Origin: Nectonema munidae
Taxonomy: Eukaryota > Nematomorpha > Nectonematoida > Nectonematidae
DNA: 64,000 bases
Assembly (NCBI GenBank): GCA_030549495.1
Contig: JAUIRK010000278.1
Span: 602,001 to 666,000 of the forward strand
Direction: 5' to 3'
Every line of letters starts with the position of its first letter. The stretch's first letter is position 1. The notes below the pieces were generated by a model, which did no database searches, was not told the DNA's origin, and saw only the letters and a program-made list of their open reading frames with translations. The position numbers were made by a program, and so were the translations under genes. Shown here piece by piece: positions 21,090 through 62,559 of the stretch.

Positions 21090-21950
21090 TTAAAGAACAA
21101 CGGAATCCTGATTTCCATAGAAAATTCCAAACACAAATTTGATTAATTTTAACTTCTAACTACTTACTGGCCCACACTTTTAAGTTCAATTTTTCTATTA
21201 ACAATATTTTTACTTCATTTTTTCAACTAAAATTAAGTTTTTTTTAGATAAATTAACATTTTATATTAAAATTTTCCTTTTTATGTTTGGAGTGAAAAGT
21301 CCGTTGGGCATTTTGCTGTGATAACATATAATTTCAACAAAATAACGCTGGAAAAAACTATCATATGTCCACTCTGCTTTTAATGTTCAAATAATATCAT
21401 CACATGTATTTTTTGCAAAATAAATCATCATTTATTATGCCAATCTCTCAATCATGAATTTTTTGATTTTTTGATTAAGGGTGAATTCTTTATGGGTCAG
21501 TATATTTTTATGATAGATCTCTAAGCGGACATGACCTTTGATGTGCTTAAGTTATATATTTTATTTTTACGATTCAAATAGCTTTTCATATAAAGTTTTT
21601 TTCCTTTATATTTGTTAATAAACTTCGAATTCTTTAAATAAACTCATCTTATTTAGAGGGCGTAGAGCAATCATATTCAATATATGTGCAGTGAAAACAA
21701 ACCACTAGCGATCAGATAGAAATTAGCAACTTTCCTCATTGACGAAAAAAAGGAGTATTTACTCATTTTTATTTTCTAATACTAATATACAAAAAGTACA
21801 AATAATACAAAACACATCATTCATAAACAGATATATCTTGATACTAATTTACATCCCTACTTTAAAACAAAAGAACACCTACAACTACATGTATCAAAAT
21901 TCAGAAATAGTGTATTATTCTTATAGAATATTTGTCATTTGTATCTTTTT
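21090..21950. other. AT-rich DNA, nothing recognised
   Basis: No coding or repeat signature found. Confidence 0.45.
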
Positions 21951-21954
21951 TGAA

Positions 21955-22105
21955 CCGTCGTCAGCATAAGCATAACAATGTATGCCTTTACTCTCAATCT
22001 CATTTAGAAACGAGTTAATACATATAATGAACAGTAGCGGCCCTAATATTGAGCCTTGCGGTTTAAATTGATTAAAGGAAAATCCTGAAAATGAACAGAC
22101 TTATT
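21955..22105 (-). pseudogene. LINE reverse transcriptase scrap
   Basis: The minus strand reads FKPQGSILGPLLFIMYINSF, then LNEIESKGIHCYAYADDG. This is RT motif 4 (PQGSILGPLLF) followed by the YADD catalytic box at the usual spacing for CR1/Jockey-like LINEs. Only about 50 codons remain. It is a separate element from the LINE at 16-20 kb, being in opposite orientation. Confidence 0.8.
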
Positions 22106-22414
22106 ATCATGATGTGATTCAAGCTTTAAGATTTATAGTTGAATACATTTAACATAGGCAAAATTAAATATTTTATTTTTACTAAGATACTCAGAATCAT
22201 TTTTATAAAAAATGGTAAAAAAAATAAAAAAAATATTTTTCTAAAATTTTTAATCAATTATATTTACAAAATGATATTTAAATTTTAAAAGGTAAAATAT
22301 TATTTTATCTGGGAATATTTTCTATTTTTTCAAAGTAAATCAATGCGTATGTATTTTTAAAATTTTTTATTATAGAGTTAATAAAATTTTAATACTATTA
22401 ATTTTAAATGTGTT

Positions 22415-22640
22415 CATTACCCAGTAGCATATCCGGGAATTTGAACCATGACTGGGAGAGTGGTGCGTGGACATATTCCTCATAAGACTATTGCTCGAAC
22501 CCTTAAGAGATTTTCAGAAAAATGCTGACAATAGGAAAAGTAGTGAGCATTTATCTGAAAATATCTTAAGAGTGTGAGCATATGGCACGGAATCGGGATG
22601 AGTGATGAGGGAAAAAATATTTATATCGTGGGGCCAAAGA
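22415..22640 (-). mobile_element. Possible tRNA-derived SINE
   Basis: On the minus strand GGTTCAAATTCC matches an RNA polymerase III B box, and the stretch is richer in GC than its surroundings. No second copy was found in the window. Confidence 0.3.
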
Positions 22641-24440
22641 TAGAACTCTGAAATCACTTTAATAATGTTTAAATATTCTAAGCCAACTTTTACTTACTCT
22701 GACTAAGGGAAATCGATTTCATATGCTTACGAAGAATATAATCTCTGAGGAATGTGAATACTATTTTAGGTTCCCTTGATCAGAGATTTCATCTCATCTT
22801 TATTGATAACATGGATATGATAATTGGTTATATGGGAAAAATAATTATTTTATCAAGAAAATAAATAAAAATAAATTGCTAAAACAATCACTAATTTATG
22901 GAAGCGGATTATGATCAAAAAATTTATTTAATTTAAGGAAAATTTTACTTTATTACAATTAACATCAAAGTAACGCAACAAAATCCTTTAAAATAATTTT
23001 AACTATGCCCATGAAATTGTGAATACAGATAAACAAGTAATCGAGTTTACAAAAGAGTGTAGTTAATCAGATGGAATTTGATAAATTTAATTGATCAACA
23101 TTGGATATAGATAAAATTTATTTTAAATATACAAACTCACTGAAATAATGTATTGTTATTAAAATGATTTTTTAATTAATAAATAAAATTTAATTAATCT
23201 ATATAACTTTTGCTGGCTCTTTATATTAACTTTGGTTGCCTTACTAATTAAGCGCTCATGTACAATTTCCATTCCATCTCGACTAGAGAAACACGAAGCT
23301 AGATTTCTTCGATCCGTGTCCGTTCATGAACTTTTATTTCTTATTGAGCTCACCTTTATTTTTCATGGAATATACAAATTACAAACCTGATTATACTTAC
23401 TAACTATTTACGAACTTGATCTACTTATGATAAATCTATAGTGTAAATATTTCTTCTGTTTCATAACACATTTGCCGTTGGATAGACTATTTGTGGTATG
23501 GATGGAAAGATATGTTTAAAAAGTCCTGGTCTATTTTGTCACTGGAAGAAGGAGCACGCAAACTCTTTCATCTAGCTGGATAAATTTTTATTTGAATATT
23601 TATTTGTTTTAACCAATCAAATTTTGCGAGAATCGAACTTTACTAAAGTAGGAAATGTGTAGTCAACCTCGTCATTGTCTAAGCTTGTTTTATAATTTTG
23701 ATAAAAAATTATTCATTTGTTTATTTGATTCTGTATACTTTTTGTCTAGCAAGCAACGTAGTACATACGTCAAAATGTTAGAATTAAAAAGAAGAAATTT
23801 TGAAATCTATTCATATCATCTGTGATTTTGAACAAGTTTCTCACCCTCCCATTAAAGAATTATTTCCTTATATTCTTATTAAAAGTTGTTTTTTTCATTT
23901 AGATCAAAATATGCAAAAATAACTAACTAGGATCGATAGGCTGAACTTCTTTATGTAATATTAATGAAAAATATTATTGATCAACAACACAGACGAGAAA
24001 ATGCAAGAATAAATCCTTATTTCCAGAGACTTGGAATCCTTATCTTATAATTTTAAACTGTTTACGACTTGAGTTGACAACCATCTACGATTTATAAAAA
24101 TATGAATCGTCTGCATTAAATGTTTTTTAATACAAATCTGCTTTATATTAGATATCGTGTGATTAATCTGTTCGTTATACTGTTAAATTGAAGCCTGTCA
24201 CCGATTTTGTAAGATTCCTTTTAAATGGGTATTTAAAATTTCTGTAATGATAAAAAAAATCAACTGAGGGCAGGGACTGAACAAAGCGGCTAATGTTTGG
24301 AAAGGGGAGCTGCATTTAAACCGTTGCCCTTGCAATGCTTTTAAAATGTAAAATTTTACTTTTTTTAAATTAGTATCGTTGAATTTTAAATATTTTTAAA
24401 ATTATACATTTTAGTAATGCATTTTTCTTGATATTCTTTC
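22640..24440. other. AT-rich upstream region of the ABC transporter gene
   Basis: No exon recognised. A possible acceptor (cattttag, near 24413) lies 30 bases before the start codon, so a non-coding 5' exon upstream is conceivable. Confidence 0.4.
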
Positions 24441-24443
24441 AAT

Positions 24444-53558
<29,115 letters not shown>

Positions 53559-53641
53559 TATAAGGCATTTACATCAATCACGCTACGCATTTTCTCTATC
53601 CTTCCAATTATCAGGTTACTCCCAAATACTCTGTTTATCAA

Positions 53642-53647
53642 AATAAA
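53642..53647 (+). terminator. Candidate poly(A) signal of ABCB9
   Basis: AATAAA lies 84 bases after the stop codon. Further AATAAA sites occur near 53776 and 54838, so alternative 3' ends are possible. Confidence 0.5.
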
Positions 53648-54469
53648 TTCTTGATCCATGGTTAATTAGTTTTTAGGGAATTGCACATTGGATTCGTTAT
53701 AACGCCGAAAGCGGGCCCAATCCACGAACTTTTACTTATTTTGTATACTCATTTTTGGTGCGCACTAGTGTATGTGAATAAATTACTTTCTTACTGTATT
53801 ATCCATTTTTAAATGCCATGAAAATTGTTTTAGATCGCAATTTTTAAATGCCATGGAAAGTGTTTTAGATAGCGCCTTTAATGAAATTACATCTGCTTGG
53901 ATGGAATATTATCGCAATATGTTCTAATAGTGAAAATATTGAATGTTGATTACAATCAAACAATATTATTAAAATTTTGTACTTCACTCTAATACACACG
54001 CTAATACCAAGGAGATACTCTAATACTCGCTTTTAAAAAGACGTATTTAAATGTGAACCTGTATTTTAAATATCATTTTATGATGCACATTTACGCATGT
54101 TATTCTTTTGTATGAACTGTTTACATGAATTAAATCCAAAGTTAATAGAATAATAATCTTTTAGATATAAAATATCATGAATGGCAAATTTATTCAAAAA
54201 CGACTAATGTATAAGGTTGTTAAGACTTTATCGATGTGTACGCTTTTTGAAAAAATGAATTGAAATATATATTTTTAATATATATATATATGTATAATGT
54301 ATATCTTATATTATCTTTCCTATAAATCACTATTTATATCCCTTTTGGAAAAACTTTGAAGATTTATCATTTGAGATTTCCATTTCTTGATAAATTTATT
54401 TTTTCTTTCTATTTCGACAATATTTTGGATGAAACAGCTCCAAATTGCCTTGCAGATATTAATTCATCT

Positions 54470-54627
54470 TTAAGGCAAAACTGTAATAACGCCGCCTAAC
54501 TTCAGAATCATCATCATCAAATTTTTACAATAATCTTTTTCGCATAACTTATGTATGCAATGAGAAATAATCTTAATGTTCTTGTTTAGATTTTCAGAAG
54601 CAAGGAAATCGTTCTCTTCAACAACAC
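54470..54627 (-). CDS. Possible terminal exon of an unidentified gene
   Basis: On the minus strand a good acceptor (TTTCGTTTACACAG) is followed by 52 open codons to TAA: VVEENDFLASENLNKNIKII, then HKLCEKDYCKNL and LKLGGVITVLP. Codon use is mixed and GC is higher than nearby. No family was recognised and no upstream exon could be linked, so this may be chance. It would be tail-to-tail with ABCB9. Confidence 0.3.
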
Positions 54628-54959
54628 CTGTGTAAACGAAAAAAGACAGGGAAGAATTGTGGAATTTTTTTCCTAATGTTAGGTTCAGTTTCATGCTGAA
54701 TTCCTCTCTCTTCGTCTAATTTATTTTAAAGGATTTCGCTTTTTCCCGCCCACAATTGAATGATATCACACTAAGATATTGTTAGACTTTTATTTATCCC
54801 TGGCTTTTATTGTGTTGAATTTAAACGTGTTTTGCACAATAAAGAAATGTTTCAATTTTTTTTTGTTTTCCTTTCAAACACTTAACTTTTGTTTCGCGGA
54901 TTAACACACATTCCAGCAACACGTGATCTGGGCCCAAATAAAGAACCCCAAAACATTTT

Positions 54960-56230
54960 TCACTGATCGTCAAACTATGACCCATATGTCATTTAGTGAA
55001 CTTGCACCCTAATTGGGAAAACTAAGTCCTGAAATGAAGTGAGCATCGTAATAAAAAAAATTAATAAAAGTATATTCTATTTAAAATTCATTTACAGAAG
55101 TATCTTTATGAGATAATTTTCAGGCTTACATCACTAATTCTATTTGTACTTTGACACATTTTTTCACAGTAATGGTAAAAATTTAGCCAAAAAATGGTAT
55201 AAGCATGGTAAATTTAGTTAAAGCACTTAAAATGTGAATAAATGTTTTGAAAACATATTTGTATGACATTTTTCACATTCTAATTACGAAAACTAAGTTC
55301 AAAATAAAATCAGCATAGAGATCTACTATAAAAAATGTATTTAATTGAGAATATAAATAATATTCTAGTGAATAATTTTTGCCGTCAAAGACAAATATGA
55401 TTGACATTTTCACACTCGAATTGCAAAGAATGAGTCGAGTAATAATGTTTAATTTATTTAAAAAAATATATTTTATTTAAAATATGGAAGTAAGTTTATG
55501 AAATAATTTTTAGGCATACATCATTAATTCTATTTGTACTTTGATACATTTTTCACAGTAATGGTAAAAACTTTAACCAAAAAATGTTATCAGCATCGTC
55601 AATTTAGTTAAAAAATATTGCACTTAAAATATGAATAAATGTTTTTAAAGAAAATTTTCATGCGAAATTAACATATTTGATTGACATTTTCACATTCTAA
55701 TTATGAAAACTGAGTCCAAAAATAAAATCAGCATGGAGATATAGTATAAAAAATAAATTTTATTGAGAATATAAATAATATTCTAGGAAATAATCGGCAA
55801 ACCACAAATATGAGTGACATTTTCACACTAATTGCAAAGAATGAGTCGAGAAATATAATCTGCATGTTCGATTTATTTAAAAAATTTTTTTATTTAAAAT
55901 GTGTATAAATGTTTTTGGAGACACTTTCTCAGACGTAAACTGCAAATACTTTTAGACATTTCCAAACGTAGTTGCTAAAACTGAGCTGAGAAATGAAATT
56001 GGCAGGGTAGATTTGATGTAAAAAATATATTTAGTTTAAAATTTAATTACTATTCTTGGAGTTTCAGACATAACCCTCAAAATTGATTGACACTTTTAGA
56101 CACTTTGAAAACCAAATTTCAAAAAATGATTTTGGAATTTAAATTAGCATTCTTGATTTAGTAAAAAAAATGTGTATTTTATTTTAAATTTGAATGAATG
56201 TTTTCGTTGATTTTGATTGACAGTTTTTGA
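54960..56230. repeat. Satellite array, ~135-bp monomers, higher-order
   Basis: About nine diverged monomers recur, each with GATTGACATTTTCACA, then a GAAAACTGAGTC-like word, AAATCAGCATGG and TTTATTTAAAATATGAATAA. Monomers at 55148/55548, 55268/55680 and 55398/55813 pair best with each other, so three-monomer units of about 410 bp repeat twice. Other monomers flank them. Confidence 0.85.
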
Positions 56231-56929
56231 TATGAGAGGGTCATTCAACTGCCATGAAAATGGTATTAAAAGATGCAACTAACGATTTTAGGAATAAACA
56301 CATTTAAAGCTTTTAAAATAGCCGCCGTCACTGATAGGGTTGAACTTGTCGGAGAAATCAATAATTTAGAACAGGTAAAACAGAAAGAAAAATAAGAAAA
56401 GAATTGCTAGGTTTTACTGTGTGAATTTAAGTTCTAAATGATTTCCAATCTTCAAAATAGTGCTTATGATTGATAAAATGGAGGAAGAAAATTGATTGAC
56501 AGTTATGGAATAAAGGTTTTATCATATGTCAGCACCCCCAATTTGTTAATAAGATTCAGGAATTCTTTTAACCATCATCACGTATAATCCAGCCTAGCAT
56601 TGCTTTTAGAACAAATCGTGACTCGAAATCGTTTTTATTACACTTGATTGAAATATGAACATGGAAAATCATGCTAAAACACAATCTATATGTATCTTCA
56701 AATTAAATCCATTATTTGTTAGAAAAATTTGTTAGTTTTTTTAATAATTATTGAGCTGGTTAATTTTATAGATGGAAATAATGGGTTTCCTGGGAGATAT
56801 AGTTTCCAACAAATATGATAATATTTTGAAAATATTGGTTTTAAAAATGTTGCCCCTTCTATTAATTTAAGGTTGATATATTTAACTAATAGAATGTTTG
56901 CAAGAGCCACTAAAGATGTTATTTCAAAT

Positions 56930-57255
56930 TTTGATAAAAACAATTTAATTGTGGATGTGGAGCTTCCTATATTGGAAGAACATCCCAACGGCTCAAGGAT
57001 AGAATTGAAGAGCATGTTCCATTAATAGTGAGAGATAAAAATAGGGCGCGTAACAAAAATAAGCAGCAACTCCTCTATAGGCAAACATTTGCTCTCTAAT
57101 GAAGTATGTAGAAATTGATATAATATAAAAAATTTCACCATTATAAAAAGATGTATTGATAGGAGGCAATTAGATATATTAGAATCACTTTTTATTAAAG
57201 AACACAATCCAAATTTATGTAAACAGAAAGAATATTTATACCACATAAAATTATT
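56930..57255 (+). pseudogene. Penelope-like GIY-YIG endonuclease fragment
   Basis: The + strand reads FNCGCGASYIGRTSQRLKDR followed by EEHVP (the GIY-YIG-type ASYIGRT core with its arginine), and further on SSIGKHLLSN, FTIIKRCIDRRQLDILESLF and NPNLCKQKEY. These match the endonuclease end of Penelope-like retroelements, which nicks target DNA. Only the C-terminal piece is recognisable; it is broken and the reverse transcriptase upstream is not clear. Confidence 0.78.
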
Positions 57256-58002
57256 TATATAGTATATTATATATTATATATACTGATATATTTACTTTTC
57301 CGTCTTTATTTTATTTTGTATAATTAATTAAAGAAGATAATTTAATTGTTATTTTTAACATTCTTTGTATTTAGTTGATGAGAAAAGATGAAAAACATGT
57401 CTTCTAATAAATCCTCCTAATAAAGTGTATTATGACTATCAACTCCTTGTTCCTTATATATGATAGATGGAGAGATAATTTGTTAGATTAATTCAAAGTA
57501 TAATTACTCAGCTATTAAAACATAAATTTACATTTACTTTAACATATTAAGTTTTTAACTAATATATATTAACTTAATATGCTGAAGTGACTGTCTTGCT
57601 TATTTTAATAGAGGGCCGGAACTAATTCTTTATCAGACTAATCATTGATTGTTGGCAAGTGGGTTGCCCTTCATTTCCGTTATCTTTTCCGCAAAAGAAG
57701 GCAGTGTTGCCTAAACCGGTTTAGATTTATTTCAAACAAAATCAGGCAAAAATTTTTACATTTTTTTTATTTTTAATAAATCATTCAAAATGGGTGATAA
57801 CGCCACCACCAATTTTATATTTGTTAAAAAAAGAATAGTATTAAGTAGGTAAAACAAAGATGCATGCCGAAAAAGATCCAGATTTCTTGCTTTTTTTGGT
57901 TGATGAAGATAGAAAAGGAAGCTGATGAAACTACATCAGATTGCAGAGGCTTCAAGCAATATGAGAAAAAAATTGTCATAAAATTCAATGAATTTTGGGT
58001 TT

Positions 58003-58120
58003 TAAGTCCTTGAGGAGCAGAATTTTGAAGACTACTGGTCTGCTTTCTCTTTGGATTGAATTTTATCTATTTAAAGCAGATGATTTTCATTTCTTGGAAG
58101 ATCAATGTGGTACTAGCCGC
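58003..58120 (-). mobile_element. MITE family B copy (reverse)
   Basis: CCTTGAGGAGCAG at the left and TATTTAAAGCAGATGATTTT in the middle are the reverse complement of the 33755 copy. Termini are eroded. Confidence 0.6.
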
Positions 58121-59715
58121 GTATGGACAGCAAAAAAAGATGTATTTATATATGCAATAGGGTGCGTAAAAATCGATCATTTGAGGGAAAAAATAAGAAT
58201 GAAAGAGCGATAATAAATGCTTGGAATATTTTTTATATAAAAAATAGTATATAATATCCGAGAACAGGCCTATTTTGATAGGAAAGCCAACTTTTTTTTA
58301 AACTAAAAAAGCAATTGGGTTGTATACGGCACCAACAGAAAAGTTGTTAGCAAAGGCAAAAATAAAAGAATTTTAAAACTTCGGTATAAAATAGATGCGA
58401 ATCTTTATTTTACTTTAAAGAATAAACATTAAATATTTTATGAATTTAAGTTACCCAAATCAAGAGATTATTGTTTTTCAGAATTTATCTCATAGGTTCT
58501 ATAAAAAAACTCAAAAAAAAAATCAAAATTTTGTCGAAAAATATTTACTTTTGATTTTGATTGACAGTTTTTGACATTAGAGAGTCATTCAACTTCAATG
58601 AAAATGGTATCAAAAGGTGGAGGTAGCTAATTTAGGAAAGGTCACGAAATTTGAAGAGATATATCGTTCAGCCAATTTTGAACAATTAAAAAATTAAAAA
58701 GTTTGAAGTAAAAAAATGGATTACGTTAAGCTCAAAAATATTTGCTGTCTAAAAACATTACGCGATGAAAATATTTCTTCATGACTAAAAAAAATTTTTG
58801 AAAGAAGTCAGGGATTCCATGCCACCACATGCCTTTTCTAGTTAAAGATTTAAAACTTCTGAAACGAGTAAGATTGAGTTTGGTTTTGGAAGAGCTGATA
58901 AGAAAGAATTTTTTTCTTTAGATCGAGCAAAAAGTGACATGTGGTTGTTTTGGAGAATGTGTGCAAGTGAGTTCGAACGAGGAGAGAAAAGAAGAATTAA
59001 ATAGTTGTTCAAAAAATATGTCGCATAGAGGTAGAGCCATTAATAAAACATGATTTATAATAATAAAAGTCAAAATCAAAAACTATAGGTTTATTTCACA
59101 TGAGTTTGGTGTTTAGTTTGTTCGTTATTTCGATAAATGTTTCTCCTTTCTCTCCAACTTAGTATTGAAAATTGGTTCAACAATCAATAACATGGTGATT
59201 TTTATTTTGAATGAATTTGTGGTCTGCTTCATCAGATAGCGAAAGTTTTGCCACATTCTAAAAAGAACTGTTTCACAGAATTTCTATATATTTTTAGCAG
59301 CACAACTGCTTCTTGTTTGCGCATTGGTTGCGAGCACTGAATGCTAAAGATATCGTAAATAGCAAAATGGACGTTATTCCTAGTCATGATTAACTTGAAT
59401 TCACTGAAAAATTTCACGCATCATCTCATTTCATAAATAGCAATAAAAATCTTGTCTAGTATTCACGAAAATCCATATATAATCAATAGTTTCTTCACAG
59501 TGTTCCTTTCCAGCTATTTTCTTCTTCTTCTTCTTCTTCCTCCTCTCATATACACAAGAACATTATCGATGAGAAAAGAATCCCGTTATAAAATCTTCAA
59601 ATACCAGGTATTCTTTTTATATTTATTTGCATTAAAACAGAATTTCCAAGCCTGTGGAAATTCTGATATGTGTATTCATATACGATATTTTTGCTTTAAC
59701 GTCGTTCTTTTTCAT
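58121..59715. other. No gene recognised; repeat end at 58545-58630
   Basis: 58545-58630 (TTTTGATTTTGATTGACAGT, GTCATTCAACTTCAATGAAA) matches 56205-56280 in the same orientation, so direct repeats flank about 2.3 kb that includes the Penelope-like fragment. Two weak exon-like stretches (59296-59395 + and 59564-59606 +) have splice-like borders but no recognisable product. Confidence 0.4.
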
Positions 59716-60150
59716 TTTAAATAGGTCATTTTTGACTTTAAATTCGTCCTTTTTTCACTTGAATATAAATTACAGAGGGGTGAATTTAAAATAAATATGG
59801 ACAAAAGGACGCATTTGAAAAAAGACGAATTTGAAGGGAAAAAGGACGAATTTGAAATGAAAAATGAAAATTTTAAAGGGAAAAAGGTATATATATACCA
59901 TTTTTAGTTCTAAACGGTCTTTTTTAAATTCTAAAGTGTCTTTTTCAAATTCTAAATTATCTTGTTTAAATTCAAAAGTGTCTTTTTTAAATTCTAAAGT
60001 GTCTTTTTTGATTTTACTTTTTTGAATAAGCTTTGAAGTCTTGTTTCTTAATAAATGCGCGTAATATTATGTGGGATTGTCAGGTTCTGTAGACGTGTTG
60101 AAACTTGAAAGATACACTGATAATTTTCTAATTCTCCGCCTCTTTTTTAA
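59716..60150. mobile_element. Two abutting Tc1-like element ends with subrepeats
   Basis: A palindromic TATATATA near 59890 joins two inverted halves. The left is rich in GGACGAATTTGAA subrepeats. The right begins TATACCATTTTTAGTTCT and has about five TTCTAAAGTGTCTTTTTTAA subrepeats. The right half continues to match 6725-6885 in reverse, including ACGCGCA and GCTTTGAAGTCTTG. Confidence 0.7.
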
Positions 60151-60335
60151 TTCGATGCAACTAGCAGTTCATTTATAGACAAGTTTTTAACTCTTCAAAT
60201 TTTGCCTTCTGCATAGATTGTTTTTATATTATAGTAACATAGAATTAAAAAATTTTTTTTTAGTTTGTATAGAAAGTTTCAACAAAGCAAAAAAGTGAAT
60301 TTTAAAACATAGTTTCGAAAAACGTTTTACATCCA

Positions 60336-60582
60336 TTTTAATATCCATTATGAAAAAAAGTGTTCACACAAACTTCTTTATTATCATTCAAGTAATTTAA
60401 AGAAAAAAATAGCGAGGAATGCAAAATCTACATTGCACATGCACTACATAACATACAAAAAGGGCAAATGGGAGTTTCTATTTCTTCATAAAATGTGATA
60501 TATTGTTTTTGCTTTAAATTACTTGAATGATAATAAAAAGTTTGTGTGAACACTTTCTTTCATTATATAATGGATATTAAAA
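60336..60582. repeat. Long-armed hairpin MITE
   Basis: TTTTAATATCCATTATGAAA...GTGTTCACACAAAC...CATTCAAGTAATTTAAAG on the left is mirrored on the right (CTTTAAATTACTTGAATGAT...GTTTGTGTGAACAC...TAATGGATATTAAAA), arms of about 70 bases, near perfect, around a ~100-base centre. Confidence 0.85.
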
Positions 60583-62555
60583 TTAATAATTATTATTATA
60601 TTAATTAATTATATTTAATTATAATTATTATTTAAGGATCCAAAAGTGATTTATAAAAAAATATGATAAGAATAAAAGATGCTCTGTGCAGTGCCCGCGC
60701 TACCTATTAAATTTTGGGGCACCTATTTCTCAAGCCCCCCTCCCCCCTCAACTAATTTTCAAGTTCCCCTAAAAAAATTTTCATTACCCTAAAAAAATAT
60801 GACAAATATCTAGCATTCATGATGATTTCTTTCATGAAAATGTAATCTGTATAGATATGGCTTGACAAATACATATGTTTTGTCCATTCAAGAAAGAAGA
60901 AGTACTTGAAAAATTTAAGTTAAAAGTTAGTTGCATTAAAACTTTTTCACTCCATTTATCATGATGTTTATTTCACAAATTTAAGCTTAAATTTCACCAT
61001 ATGTTCCTTTTAAATCCTCCATTAGTCATCTGGCCAGACCATGGGAGACAACACATATATATAGATGAAGAAGAGTGAGAAAAAAAACAAGAACTTGCCA
61101 ATATTTTAGTTTTTAGCACATTTTTGTGCGTGCTTAAAAACATGGCTGTAAAAAAGGCAAAATTTAGTGAGTTTTAGTGATATCAGTAGAAGAATTAAAA
61201 AGCCTTAGAATTATGTGCGACTAAATTTTTAAGTATTTAAAGTTGATAAGAATTTTGGTTTAAACCCGAAATTATTTGTTCAATACATTTTTTAGCTTCA
61301 TAAACACATTTAAAAATTTTAATATTGCCTGATTAGGATAGACGTATTCAGTTTTTTTTCTAAGCTAGAATATTGCGTTTGCTCAGAAGTGTACGGCAAC
61401 ATTGGTATTGCTATGCATGCCAGCTGGTGAATGTGAATGAATGACGATTGGAACAGGAGCAAAAATGTTTACAAGCATTAACTAATAATAAAATTCACCT
61501 TTACTGACAAAAAACGATCCTCTTTACTTTTTCGAACATCGATTGTTGTTGCCACGCAAACAAGTGTAGCTTTTTTTTTTTGACACTTTACAACAATTTT
61601 TGTTACAATTGAATTTTAAATGACCAAATTAATAAAATCCTCCATCCTTTAAAATGGCGATTTGTTTGTAATTATAAAAAACATTCAAATTGTTGTTTTC
61701 AAAGTTGGATTTCTTACATTTTAATCAATTTATCATAAAATTCATAAATGAATTAGGGAAGCACAATTGCAGCGTTCTGTTGAAACGATTACTTTTCAAG
61801 TTTATTCATTACACTCAAATCTTCTTTACACGGCGAAGAAAGAAGGGAGTGTTGGCAGAAACGGGTTTAAGAACATTTCAACAAAAAAAGATTCTTTCAA
61901 AGAAGGAATCATAAAATATTTACCTAATGACAAGTAAGATGCCCAGTGAAGTTATTCCACCCCATGTCCACAAAGTTAGCGATTATTTGGATTTTAGTGG
62001 TTTTTTCAAAGCCATTGAAAGAGATAAGAAATCAAATTCAATTTCGCTCACAATGGCGTATAACTAGTGAAGGTTATCGATAGGAAGCCAAACATGAACC
62101 TCAAATAAATACGGGAAAAAACTCTTCATAGCAACAATTTTGGCATGTAAAACCTTGATGTCAAAGAATTTTAGGGTGGGAATTTTTCATTTAGTGTAAA
62201 GTACTTTAATTTTGCAAATTATTGTTTAAAAAAAATTCGCGATTGAACATTTCTAAAATTTTGGATATGTCAACGAAAAAATTTAGTTTTTTCACTTGTT
62301 GAGCACTTAAATCCAAATTACCGTCATTTTTATTTCATGAAAGATTTAAAAAATTTCGTATAAAAAAAGTGAAGCTCTGAAAATTAATTTCGTGGTTCGC
62401 GAAATTTTTGTTTTGGCGAATTTTCCAAAAATGCTTTTGTGTGAAAATTCTTGATTAGATCGGAAACAATTACACAAGTAACATTTTGACTGGGTCAGGT
62501 GAAGCTTCAAAACTAAAAAGACGAACATTTTTGAATGGTGTAACGAATTCACGTT
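60583..62555. other. No gene recognised
   Basis: 60694-60760 (CAGTGCCCGCGCTACC, AGCCCCCCTCCCCCC) resembles a hAT terminus. 61026-61050 shares CCAGACC and GGGAGACAAC with the hairpin at 3148. Two modest open frames (61690-61914 +, 62346-62552 -) show no family features. Confidence 0.4.
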
Positions 62556-62559
62556 AAGA

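Noticed and set aside
56719-57246. Two minus-strand frames of 98 and 74 codons
   Set aside because: They overlap Penelope-like sequence read on the + strand and show no family features themselves.
59452-59724. 90-codon plus-strand frame with leucine-rich start
   Set aside because: The leucines come from a TTC/CTT run and no homology is evident; a short internal exon (LSMRKESRYKIFKYQ) is possible but unsupported.
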